From contig VYZB01000217.1 of assembly GCA_013397455.1 (NCBI GenBank), positions 563,104-627,103 on the forward strand: a stretch of DNA of 64,000 nucleotides, written 5' to 3'. Of the stretch, positions 13,679 through 25,935 are shown in pieces. Position 1 is the first letter of the stretch; every line of letters starts with the position of its first letter. The DNA comes from Crotophaga sulcirostris (Eukaryota; Chordata; Aves; Cuculiformes; Crotophagidae). A program made the position numbers and the translations under genes. The notes beneath the pieces were generated by a model. It worked only from the letters and a program-made list of their open reading frames with translations. It ran no database searches and was not told the origin of the DNA.

Positions 13679-14104
13679 TGACCTGGTACCAGCTGGGAAA
13701 GGGTTATTTCCTAGTTCTGGCAGGGAGAGGGTAAATTTTCACAAGAAGCTAGGCAGTTGACCAAACTGCCAATGAGCTATTCCATTCCATCAATTTCATT
13801 TCCAATATATAGGAGGTGATGATTGAACAAGTGGAGTGGCTTGGAGAGTGGCTGTTTTTGTGCTTGCAACTAGGGAGTAGATGTGGACATTGGGTTTCCT
13901 TTGGTTTCCATTGGTTAGTTAGCAGTTAATCACTTGCTTTCTATAATATTTAATTGTTGATATTTTCTTCCTCCTTTGTTGTTCTACTAAACTGTCTTTA
14001 GCCCAAGCCACAAGTTTTAGCTTTTTGATTCCTCTCCTCATCTCACCAGAGGGGGGAGTGGTCACCATGGTTCTTTGTCTGCCCTTTGAGGCTAAACCAC
14101 AACA
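13679..14104 (+). mobile_element. Avian ERVL-type solo LTR with 5-bp target duplication
   Basis: A solitary long terminal repeat left by recombination between the two LTRs of an endogenous retrovirus. It starts TGACCTGGTACCAGCTGGG, a decayed form of the usual TGTCCTGGTT... avian ERVL start, and ends GGCTAAACCACAACA. Internal landmarks are a stretch like the usual ATTCCATACC block (about 13775-13800), a TATA-like CAATATATAGG near 13803, and a TACTAAACTGTCTTTA block near 13986 where such LTRs have the polyadenylation signal. The flanks are CCAAA (13674-13678) and CAAAA (14105-14109), a 5-bp duplication with one mismatch, which fits ERVL. No viral genes adjoin it. At about 426 bp it is shorter than many members, so internal deletions are likely. 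Confidence 0.8.
14043..14060 (+). promoter_or_regulatory. CTCF-like core motif inside the LTR (tentative)
   Basis: TCACCAGAGGGGGGAGTGG resembles the CTCF core CCACCAGRGGGCG. It lies near the 3' end of the LTR. Matches to such a short core occur by chance, so this is only a candidate. Confidence 0.2.
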
Positions 14105-15603
14105 CAAAACTTAATTCATAATCACATGCATACAGCATCCATGCTGTCCTATTGTTCCTTGTGAACTGATTGCTGCTCATACATGATGGTCTTCAGTGAC
14201 CCCTTCACGGGAATCTCAACTAGCTACTTCTACTTCACTCTTCAAATCAGAGCACTTGATGAAAAGTTGGGAAGGTGGCCATGAACTCCTGGCAGAAATA
14301 ATAAGATACGCCAATCGTAAGCTGAGCTGAAAGTTCACACATCTGCATATTATGTTCTGCAAAGAATCACATTCTGTAATTTGAATGAACTGTTTTATTT
14401 CTTGCTCTTTAATGTAAGTTTTACTTTCCATATAGGGAGGTCATGTGAAGCTGTTTCTACACAGCAGGTTTTTGTAATCAGCACTGTTCCGCCTGTCTTC
14501 CTACTAAGATAGCTCTTACAGTTCCTCAAATAACCCCCACCTAGGAAAGAAATAATCAGGGAATTTTATGCTTTTGAAGGTAATCTCACTGTTTTGTCAT
14601 GTACAACAAGCTGCCCAGGTACATAGCAGAAATTACATAAATGTTATGTACCCCAATTCTATGCTGGACAGGAAATATGTGCCAGGCTTTTCACTTCTCA
14701 AGAGACATTCTCAGAAACCATTCTAGCTGCAGTGATTGATCAGCAATGTTCACTTTTTTCATAAGTAATATTCACAGATTTGAGGAGGTTAGAAATGAAG
14801 ATGGCTTTTGCATTTTTATTTTTAATTTTTTTTTAATCAAAACCAAAAGTGGGATCAAAGGAACATGCCTTTGACTGTACAGGACTGAACTAACTATTAT
14901 ATTTAATTCCTGTTATTATTCAGGTACGCTACATGCATTAAACAAGGATCATACATTCTCTACAAAAATAAATTTGGCTTAGAGAGACTTCCAAATTTCC
15001 TTCCACTGAAAATATTTTCCCATAGTTAAGATATAAAATGGATATATAGCAGTGAAGTTTTCTTTCATTAACTATCTATTAATAGCTATCCAGAAACCAT
15101 CTTGAACATGTTTATATTTTGTGACAAATGTAACATGTATGCCATAACAAATGTGACATGTAAATACTTAAGTCTGAGAAACCTTCATCAATTCCACATT
15201 CTTTATAACTATTTTATGGCATAGATACACTAGAAAATAGTTTTTCACACAGACTTTAAATAGAATATTACCATAAGTTGGTAAAAATATTTGGAGACAA
15301 GATATTTTTAATGTGGAATTTACTGAAGTATGAATTTAATGAAGTATGTTACCTTTTACTTGGCTTTTTAAAGTCCCAGAAGAAGTGGGACTTTTGGCAG
15401 ATGCCGTAAGCCATTTTTCACCTCTGAGAAGAAACCAAGATAATAATTTTATCATACTGCAAAACCATACTGAAATTTTTGAGAAAACAGGATAGTTTTC
15501 CTCTTCTCTGCTCATACAAAAAGACCAGTTTTTATAAATAAGGTCTTAAATCCCCAGAACATGAATTTGCATGAGATTTCCTCCTTTGGTGTTTTTAATT
15601 CCT

Positions 15604-15620
15604 TCCCCCCCGCCCCCCTT
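15604..15620. repeat. C-rich homopolymer-like tract
   Basis: Two runs of six or seven C separated by one G, followed by T-rich sequence. Low complexity only. Confidence 0.7.
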
Positions 15621-17957
15621 CCTTTTTTAAATTAAATATCCCCAGGACTTCTTTCTCAGCAAAGTCCAAAGACGTCCAAAGATGGATGCCTTTCAACCTT
15701 TCCTTCTAGTTATATGGCTTTATATATCAAGACACTTTCACCAAGAGACTTCCATTTATATGATTTCTGGAAATTTTTTCGGTCCCAGATCAAAGCAGAA
15801 TAGATTAAAGATCTGTTTTAATGGACAACTATCTGCTTCTTGCTGACATTTTTAATTTAATTTTGATTTAAAATGAAAAGAAACCATGGACTTAAAAGTC
15901 ATATGAATTAAAGCCATCTATGTAAAAATGACATAGTCACTTCTTGCTTCTGCTGCTGTTATAGAACTGGGAGTTAAAATAACATAAATGAGATGAAACA
16001 CACAGCAAAATAATCTTTTGTATTGTAAATTAATTTTGTAGTACCCAACTGCGTGACCTTGTATATCTTCTTAGAGATAGCAATGGAATGAACTTTGAGG
16101 GTTAGTCTTAAAAAGATATGCCCTCTCCATATAAATCAAGCTCATTCATATATTGATCAATAAAACAAGACCTAGAGCAATTCTTGAAGGACTCTTTTTA
16201 TAATGGATTGCTTCTCTCACATAATATAAACAGTACAAGCTGGTCAAGGTCCTTTTCTGCAATCATCATGGAACCATCTAGATGCATGTGCACAATAACA
16301 GGAAATGGGAGCATAAATACAAAGAAGTAGTCCTTTTACTGTTTCTCAGACAATCTGGAAGAAATTCAGCTAAACAAATTGATTCTTAAGTGTTTATTTT
16401 CTGTTCTCCCTAACTTGATTATAGATGATTATTTCCACGGACACATACAAGATAGAACTGAGAGGGAAAAACATCAAGCCCACCATTGTTTTAATACCAA
16501 AAAAACCACCAGACATTAAGCAACACAGATACGTTTTTCATAGCCAAAACTTGTGGTGTATTAGATCTTTAGCACCATAATCTTGAAAGTCAAAAGTTCC
16601 AAGGGCAGATCAAGAAAGAAAATCCTCATCTATCCCTTTCAGTCTTATGGAATTCCCAGTGTCATGTTTGCAGATTTTGGGGAGGCAAAAATGATGTAGT
16701 TCAAAGGTTTGGAAGGTCCTTTTTTTTCTGTTTTACACTCATATGAGCATTGCTCTGCACATATTTAAGTTGATAAATGTTGATAAATATTTGTTTCTAA
16801 AATCTAGAGTGAATGGGCAGGATGGGAAGGAACACTGGTTATGAACCATGATCTGAAATTTGTTAAATTTTCCTTGTAAAAATCGTGGTCAAAGGCATTC
16901 ATGAGCAATAAGAGTGTTGAAATCTGAATCCAGACCTTGGAGACCTGAATCCAGTGTTGCCATTTGAATCCATATATAACAGTAACTTGTAAAATGTCTG
17001 GTTTACATAAGGTTCAAGGACTCCATAGATTGTGAGTGGTAGAATGATTGAGTTATTAAGGTCATTTGGAACAGTTACGTATCAAAAATACACATAAATT
17101 TCATATCAAAAGTCAAACTCCTGAATATTCTTCTTATGGATTGCTGCCTTGTATTTTGAAACAAAGCAGCAAATTTCTCATAGTAGCAGTATGTATTTGC
17201 TGAAGACAAATGGAGGAGTAAGCATAGTACCAGGCTATTTGATGTCCTTTTTCTCGTGTTTTAAATACATCAGGGCCATGGATGCACTGGAGACGAGACG
17301 CCTTTTGGAGAGAATAGGTTAGAAGGCACAGTTGAGCAAATCAATCATGATGTTACAGGGCATTGTTTTTTTTGAAATGGGTTTTGGTTGACAGTGGTTT
17401 TAATCAAATACTCACACAGCAATTACATAACCAAATACCTAAGACAAGATTAATATTAACTGTAGTTTTGTCATTAGGTAATAAACAGAAAAAAGTCTTT
17501 GCCATCTCAGTGTGTAAGATGTGCAGAATATTTCAGTTTTACATTTTAAAAAACGAAACAGACAGCTCTGCAAGTGATTCTAGAGGAGATGTAACTACTT
17601 CAGGTCAGTTAAGTTACAGCAATTTATCTTAAAGTTGCCAAAGAAATTTCCTTATATTGGTTTTGTATGTTTATTTTACTAATACCATAAATAAGAATCA
17701 GGTCTTCTTAATGTTAATACATGTTTACTGTAGCGGTTTTCATCAGTGTCACAAATTTCTAATTAAGAGATATTTTCCCCTTTATTCCACAGCAATTGCA
17801 GGTCTAAATTATGCAACTGGAATAAAATATGAAACTGATTCTTATAGTGTTGTATATTATCAAATATTACTTCAATATATGTAATTAAAACAACAATCTT
17901 TAAAGCAATGTCTTATTTCTACTATGTTATTTACCATGTATTTCAGCATAATTGCAC

Positions 17958-17974
17958 TATATATATATATATAT
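17958..17974. repeat. (AT)n microsatellite
   Basis: About eight AT units between TTGCACT and GCATTATG. Confidence 0.85.
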
Positions 17975-19800
17975 GCATTATGAATAAGAGAGCTACCTGT
18001 GAGTGTAATTCTTGGTTCTTCTATAGAAAGTGGCCATATAAGATGGCTTCACAATCTAGAAATATATATTTCTGAAGTGTCGAACTTAATTACAGTATTT
18101 TAAGGCAATTGATAATTTACATTTAATGTAAAGGGTTTTCAACGGCAAATGGTGTTAAATTGACAAATTCATTGTGATTTGTTACAAAATCATTTATGTA
18201 TAGAAGTTTTCATTTGTTTTTGATAGGTCATAGTATTAAAAAGATTATATGAATTGTAGTTATTAATAACAACTATACATAATATTCATAACAGTATATC
18301 TTCCAACTTATAACACTTATTATGTTAAGTATATTTTATTAAGAATCAGTGTATTGAAAATTTGAAGTACAGTTTAAAAAAAAAATGAATTTTGAAAATG
18401 AGGCTTTTTAGCTCTTAAATGTATAGTGAGATTTTAATAATATATTATTAACCTGTTTGTTTTGGACCCTTTGAAGTCCTTATTTTGATGCACAACCACT
18501 GAAGTTTTTGAAATATCAAATCTGGGACAGTGGCAAGAGAGAAAAAATGAATTCTTGTTTGCTATTAAGAATTAGTGTAACTGACAATACCAAAATATAT
18601 TAGTAAACCATAGAATAGCAAGTATCCTCTCCAGTTAATAGACTTCTCTCAGTTTTTCAAACATAATTTCACTGGAAGTAAGATAAACGTATGTATACTG
18701 ACAGAAAAAATACACAAACATGATCTTCACTTGCTTGCATGCTATCGACTTACTGTATGTTTATTCCCCTTGAAAATTACTATTGCATGTAACACTACTC
18801 AATAATTTCATTCTTTGCTAATATTTCTATGCTAATAAAAAAACTTACTTTGCATTTGTTGTATTGAAATTGAGGACATACCTATGCAGTGTCAATACCA
18901 AATTAAAAGACTGAAAATAATTAATTCTAGAAAACATGGTGAGTTCATTTCTCCATTTAAGGAGAATTAAAGCTTTACAAAACCATACATATGCATATAC
19001 GTGCTTAAGAATTTGACTTGCACAAAACATATCTCAGTTCTTCTCTGTGCTTGTAGTCTATTTTTAAGGCTTAATTGAAGTTTAAGTGTAGCGGTAGCCT
19101 TATGCACATAGAAGAAATTCATGCCAAGAATAGTCTTTTCTGGAATATTTCTAGATTGCCTTGTTTCTAGAGAAGGGAAAAAATACATAAATTCTAACAT
19201 TCCCTACTGTTATAAGAATGAGATTTCAGTGAATTAATACATACTGGCATTAAAAGTAGTTAACAGACACTCTGTGTATTTCACCTTGAATTATGCCAAC
19301 TCTAGAATTCGCAATCGACTCAAGGACAGGGACAATTTTTTGTTTTTCTTTTTTTGCACTCAGAATGTATGACTACCCTGTTAAAGTTTACAATACCCAT
19401 CATTTAATTTTCAAACACCACAACCATAAAACTATGTATTAAATATTCCACCTGATGCATGTACTAACCTGTATTACATTTAAAAACCTATCTCCCAATT
19501 TTTGGAAATCTGCTTCTATATCTTGTCATGTTGCCATTTATTCGCAGATTAAGAATAGGTAAAATGGTAAGTATTTTATAGACACTTTTACTAAAGAAAA
19601 ATCAAGTTCAGGAGGGAAAGGTGGATTTATGCAAACCTTTCTGTTTGGAATTGAGACAGGAATATCTCATATATTTGAGATAGTCTTGCCTGTGATTTTA
19701 TTTTTTTAATTTTATTGTTAGAATTTTTAAAAGTTTTCTCTCCTGGTCTAACTGCATTAATGAATCAATGATTCAAAGTTTAGACAAAATGTATTCTTAA

Positions 19801-19830
19801 GAAATGAAAAGCAAAGAAATGAAAAGCAAA
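19801..19830. repeat. 15-bp direct tandem duplication
   Basis: GAAATGAAAAGCAAA occurs twice in a row without mismatch, followed by AAG. It is a replication-slippage type duplication. Confidence 0.85.
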
Positions 19831-22800
19831 AAGTGCAGTTTAAAGTATAAAATAATGTTAACATCCATTTGTTTAAGCAATCAAAAATTTGAATGACTCC
19901 GTTCCTCTTTTGCGTATTTCATATATTATGTGAATGAATGAAGTAGATATTTTTGAAAACTGGCATTCAAATAGCTTCACTGAAGCTTTTTTTTTTGTCT
20001 GATCAAAAATTAATTACGTTTCTTTTCTGTACTAAATATTTGGAGTAAAAATAACAAAAATCTGCAAAAAATTGTCCCCATGTCTTCACTAATAAACCTT
20101 GAGTTTCTATTAGATTTACTCTAGGAAAATCACAGTTGTGTTTTGGAGTAACAATATTTCCATATATAATTAATTTAAATATAATGTAAAAGCAACAGGC
20201 TCCAGATGAAAAAGGCAATTATCCTCTTCATAAGTTCATTAAACTGCAAACCAAGGTAATGCTTAGAGTCTGGTCTTCATCTTCTTTCTTTTAGTATTCA
20301 TCTTCATTTTATTTTTCTTGGGCTGTTTTGAATGCTTAAGGAAATCAAAGAAAGAGAGATGCAATAAAATATATCAGAAAAACATACTGTTCATGTAAAG
20401 GATATTAAGAGTTTTATTTTTTTAGTTTGTTTTTTTTTTAATTGTGTGAAAATAGGTCCTCATTGTCAGAGGGCAAAACCTAATCTGGGAAACCTAAAGT
20501 TTGTCATGACATTTGTTTTCTCTTTGTAGGATCCTTGTACTGTAGAAACTGCAGAGTGTCAGATCATCTAAATACAGATCTGAGCATCTCTATAGCCTCT
20601 GTCGGTTCTCCTGAACTTCACTGTGTGGTCATAATCACTGCATGTGGACTATTGTAACACCTAAGGGCAGCCTATTTATATTCTAAGTGGTATTTGTTCA
20701 AGATTTGTTAACTCCTTTTGTTTTCTGCATGGTTATACTAAACTATGTGTAATGCATCTAACACATTGCTAATGTTATCTTTCCATAGAAGGTATTATTC
20801 AGCTGTCCCAAGCATTGTAATGTAATACAGTTAAGGGAAGTAAATGGCAAGTAAAGTAATAGATTTCAAGGTCAGAAGATGCTACAGTAATAAACTGCAA
20901 AAATTTCTTGAGGTTTCTGTTTCAAATCTGTAATTTCCTGTTCGACCAGAGCATGACTTCCAGAAGAGACATCCTGGCTTAATATAAAGATATCACCTGA
21001 CAAAGAATGTAAAATGTTCTGCTGTTTAATTACCTCCACTATAGAAATCCTATCTCTATAGTAGTTTTAGCTTCCAGTTTCCACTTCCTGTTATGCCTCT
21101 GGTAGTTACGTTTTTTAAAAAAAGTTAATATTTTTTTTATTGGTTACGTAGATCTGAATTGTCATTTCTGCCTGTAGTCATCTCAAATTGAGGTAGCTTC
21201 TCTAGTCTTTTACTGTGAGATAGATTTTCCTAAATTCATACCTATATTGTATTTCTTTTAATTCTTTCCAGTTTACCAACACATTTATGTTTTCTTAAGT
21301 ACGAACAGTTCAACAGTCTACCAGAGGACAACAGACAGTAAAACCAGGACAGTGCATAAACCTACAAAAAAGCTGAACATCTCCTGACATACAGGATCAA
21401 ACTGGGGCTTTAAGATTTACATGAGAGTGCAGTGTTTCTTGCTCTACACCAGACGGTTGCAACCATAAAGAAAAGGGCTGTGAAAGCAGAAAAGGGAGAG
21501 TAAGCTTGCTTAAGATGCAGTGCTGCTTGTAGACAACTGTACGGAAGACAAGTGCTTCCTCATGATGGCTTTGGTGAAATATCAGTTGGATGTAAGGACA
21601 AGGTGGATATTTTTCCTTCTATTTACTTTGTCTGTGCTGTTAAGATTATCTTCTTAGAAATGAGTGAGAGTGTTCGAAAATTTAGGAAAACTGGGTAAAA
21701 CTTTTCTAACATAATTTTGCCTTTAGACTTATGTAATACTTACACAGATATGCAGACAATTTTCATTCCTTGTTCTTCCTCCTCTATCTCATTTCTGCCG
21801 TAGAGCACAGGATAAGATTCATGCCCGTAAGCATGTGTTTCTCTTTTTGAATTAATATTAGAAATACTAATGAAAACTTGTGTCTTCTGCCTTCATTTTA
21901 CTAAATACATAGAAAAAATCTTACCGAGATAATTATAATACATTGATGAATCTTTCAGGCTTGGGGAACACACTGCATTCAGAAGGTTTGTTTTGAAATG
22001 ACCACAAGAAATAATAATCAAAAAAAAGCAATGTGAAATGTTGTTGAAAGGAGTTTTTGCCCTTTTAGAGAAGACTGAGAAGTCTTATGTGGACTACTAA
22101 ACCTAGGATAGCCTCAAATGCATAGAATATGTTTACTTTACAATGAAATTTTTGCCAAAAAAAAATGGTACAGTGAATGAACTTTTCCAAGTCCCTTCTC
22201 TCCATCTTAATGTCTATGTTTACTTGGGCAAGTAATCAAGTTTCACCTGAATGGGACAATGATTTGAGAAAAACAATGAGCATGTCCATTGCATGTAACA
22301 CACATATCCATGTCCTGTACAGGCTGCTGCTTGTTATAACCTGGAATGTCCAGGAATTCATGTGCTCTGATTGACAAAGTATAGCTCACTGCCTGACAAA
22401 CCAGGTAAAGCAAATCTCATAGTTCAGTGGTGTGCTACCACACAGGTTTCAACCAATTGCTGATGCTAGCAAAAGGTAAAGCCACAGCAGTAATGCTAAA
22501 GGGGAAAGAAATCACTGGAGTAGTAGAGTAAATCTCTGAAACAGTGCTAAAGAGCAATCATTAGAGCAGTAAGAGGAGCAGTCTTCCAAGTCCCCAAAGC
22601 AGTTTAAGAAGTGATTGCAGAAAATGTGAGGGAAAAATAGACTGGAAAGATAGAAAGCTTCTGTGAGAGTTCACGATCAACAATGAGGCAGCTGTAACAG
22701 AGAGATTGAATAAATTTTTTTGAGCACATATGACCCCATTAAGTCATAACACCAAAACACAATTAAAACAGGGATAAATGCAGAAATTGTAATTACTGAT

Positions 22801-25204
22801 GGTGCTGTGGTCATCGTATTCTATTTTTTTTGTGTAATTAGAATAATTGAATTATATCCATATCTATACTTTTGTCTCATGTTCAGTGCACATACATTGA
22901 GGAGCATGAAGTACATAGAGAAGCATTTGCCTTAGAAATAATTACACTGATGTTTAAAATTTATTGGTTTCTTTCTTTCTGAGGATCAGTATTTGAAGTT
23001 AAATTTATTTGTTCTCATGTAGCTTGTAGAATCACGCTGAATTATATGTATTAGTTTAAATCTTCACATTTTATAGGAGTGCGGCAAAATCTGTCTTTCA
23101 TCTATCTAGTCGTCAAGTCATTACAGTTGAAGGCTGTATTACTTTAAATATTGTATAAGTGACCAAAATTTATGGGGCCAATTAGTGTCTCATAAGAGTT
23201 TAGACATCAAGGTTAACATCTTGTTTCCCAACGACACTTAAGGGATAACCACAATAGTTTTAGATAGAAGGTCTTTCAAAATGCTTACAATCTGTTATAT
23301 CACTTATATAATTTGGAATATGTGACCTATAAGTATTTCATTCAACCCAGGAATCTTTCTTTAGATTTTAGTAGTACTTGATAGGATTTCAGGGAACACA
23401 GGAGATCATGACAAATTTAGCTTCTTTTTACTTTTTTACCTGGGATGCTTAAATACAGTTTTCATTAAAAAGAGGCAAAATTCTAAGGCTGGATCCTAAT
23501 CTCATGGAATGAAAATATAATACAAACTACTAACCTGTTGGTGGTTTTTCCTTTGAGGCAAATTCTTTCAATTTATCCCAGGAGTCTTTTTAAAGGGCCA
23601 AATTTTTCTTCCTTTACTTATTTGACTAGTCTTATCAAGTCAAATTCTTTCATCTCTCCTCCTGTCATTTATTGAATTCTCCTTTTAATGGTCCATGTGT
23701 AAAAGCAAGTTTGACTTCAGGTGTGTAATCCTGAAATCTTAATATGCAACTTTTTTCATAAACAATACAAAGAAGTTGACAAGTCTGAAAGGGGCTTGTG
23801 TGAAAAGATAATTAAGTGCTTTAAAGAGTGTCAAGAGTCAATAGCTCAGCACTGTCAGCATTCTTGAGTGTTACAGGCTATAATTAGATGGCATGGAGGT
23901 GTAAGGGATGTTTGGCAGTTTATTTCAGCATGGTCTCCAGGATTAAAATAGAGAGCTGCCTCAGAATGAGACACTATGAGTGAGGAGAGCAGGAAGATTG
24001 AAACCTTGCATGTGGTTTTTAGTGGCTTACACAAATGGCTGCTTTGTGAACATGTCATCGTTATGAAAATTTCCATCCATCTATCCAGTCAGTCTTATCT
24101 TATGCCCCAGATTTTGATTATGAAATCACCGGTACTTTTCTTTTTCTAATTTTCCAATTCTTTCCTAACTTATTGACCCTCCTATTTCTTAAAGGCACTT
24201 TGTGAGTGGCCTTTAATCAATAACATCATGTACAAGGTATGTTTTGTTACAAGGACTGGTAAACATTCCTAACAATGCTGGCTCAGAAACAGGATATAAC
24301 CAGTTGCTATCAAATACTTAGAAGTTGCCAAGAAGATTTTAAAATATAGTACCTAAAATCTTTCTGTAGTATTTATGTGAGAGAGTCAATGTACAGGACA
24401 ATTTTGCAAGGAAAAAAAAGATCTTTGTTTAATTTCTAAACAGTTTTCTTTGAGGACAAAAATATTAGCTCTTTTAGAAAGTACCTGAAATGCATAAAAC
24501 AGTAAACATAAGTGACTTTGATCTTGTGTTTAAATACACCAGTGAAGACAACTATCCCTACAAAAAATGATGGAATGAGATCCTTGGGTTTGATACAACT
24601 AGTCCTAAAACAGACAAGACAAAACGACTTGCACAACCTGACATATGATCCCTATTTGAAGACCTGATTCTAAGTGAAATTGAGTAGGAAACTGATTTAC
24701 CAAATTATTTGAGTAAAATTTTCAAAAGCACCTATTTGATTTAACTATTGCTATTTAAATCATGCAATAAGACTAGTTGGCTACTTGATTACTGGGTTGT
24801 ATACTTCTGTAATGTAATAATTTACTTTCTTTCTTATTCACTCAATTACTACTAACTCTACCCCTTGCATTAACACAGCACCAACAGTTTCAAAATCCCA
24901 AAGATCTTAATATCTTGTTCAAGAGAAAGTCTGATATGCCTATTCCTTACAAAATGTTAGAAGCTTAGGTTTTATCCTGAAAAATAGTTCCCACTATAAC
25001 TTATGGTTTTGGCTGTGACCAGTTTTCTACACCTAGTATTGTAATTAAAGGTTAGCTATGTAAGAATTCATGTCATTACAGTTATAATTATTAAAATATC
25101 ACTAGCCCACATTTACTTATCATTCTACTTGCCAGTTAGCAATAAGCAGAAATAAAATATCAGGACTTTTAAAGCAGGAGTCTACCAGTTAGTGGAATGG
25201 CACA

Positions 25205-25935
25205 GAATAATTATTGCCCCTTCTTCCAAAGCTCATAAACTTTCCCCTTTTTTCTGAGATCCACCCAAAGCTCACTCCTCAGCCTAGCTGGTTTTCTTCC
25301 TCCCCACTGTCTCATTATTTTCAGCCCTTGCGCCACTGGGATTTACTTCTTGAAAAGCATCCAGCCTTCTTAGCCTCCTTTGCCCTCTAGGACTGCCTCC
25401 AAAGTAACTTTTTCAACTAGCCTTCTAAATAGTCCAAGGTTTGCTCTCCAGAAGTCCAAGGTGGTTGTTCTGTCTATCCTTCTTCTTCCTCTCCTTTCTT
25501 CTCCAAGAACTGAGAATTCTACCGTTTTGTGATCACTGTGCCCCAGGTGTCCTCCAACCATTAAATCTCCCACAAGGCTGGTGGTCCTGCCGGTCTCCTG
25601 AGGGAATAGTCTTAATTTCCAAGTGTCCACTCATTGTCATTTCTAACCCAGCAATAACTTTGTTGCCACTCTGAGTGCTATCCCCCACTTCCTCTGAGGT
25701 GGTAGAACAAAGGGCTTCACTTGCACATCATTCCTTAGACACTGGAGTGCCATTCTCAGGCTTTTTTCTAGCAAGTCTAATTTTGTTCCCCTTCATATCT
25801 AGTTTGAAGCCGTTTGATTAGCCTTGCTAACTTCTTGGTTAGCATCCTTTTTCCCCTTGCGGACAGGTGTATCCCATCATTTGTCAGCAAGTCTGGTGTT
25901 GCGTGCCTCAGAAATAGAATAGGTCTCCTGAGGTA
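25205..25935 (-). mobile_element. CR1 LINE fragment: ORF1-like tail joined to endonuclease end
   Basis: Read on the minus strand, the 5' part (about 25930-25800) encodes NDGIHLSARGKRML and a following KKLARLIKRL. This looks like the C-terminal DxxH block of the SGNH-esterase domain that many CR1 ORF1 proteins carry. Further on (25630-25370) lies the end of the ORF2 apurinic-type endonuclease. It includes VGGHLGHSDHKTVEFSVLGE, with the SDH catalytic motif intact, then RTTTLDF, NLGLFRRLVEKVTLEAVLEG. A GWMLFKK-type linker and a YELWKKG-type block run to about 25205. The first part of the endonuclease, which should sit between these parts, is missing, so the copy has an internal deletion. Neither a reverse transcriptase nor a CR1 3' tail follows. 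The endonuclease identification is firm; the ORF1 reading is less so. Confidence 0.75.
25370..25630 (-). pseudogene. CR1 ORF2 remnant, C-terminal endonuclease
   Basis: An 86-codon open stretch covering the last third of the CR1 endonuclease, the enzyme that nicks target DNA to prime reverse transcription. The GHSDHKTVEF block holds the Ser-Asp-His of the active site. The upstream catalytic blocks (N, E and D/N residues) are absent. The Met used at 25630 is accidental and the ORF ends in a frame break before the linker. It has no function expected. Confidence 0.75.

Larger units (their letters stand above)
14105..25204. other. Very AT-rich unique DNA with no recognisable gene
   Basis: About 11 kb without a recognisable exon, RNA gene or young transposon. 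It holds short simple repeats: a C-rich run at about 15604-15620, an (AT)n run at 17958-17974, and a 15-bp unit repeated twice at 19801-19830. A near-duplicated phrase lies at about 15122-15165. The open frames of 60-90 codons are scattered on both strands with no family signature. It may be intergenic or intronic. Confidence 0.6.
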
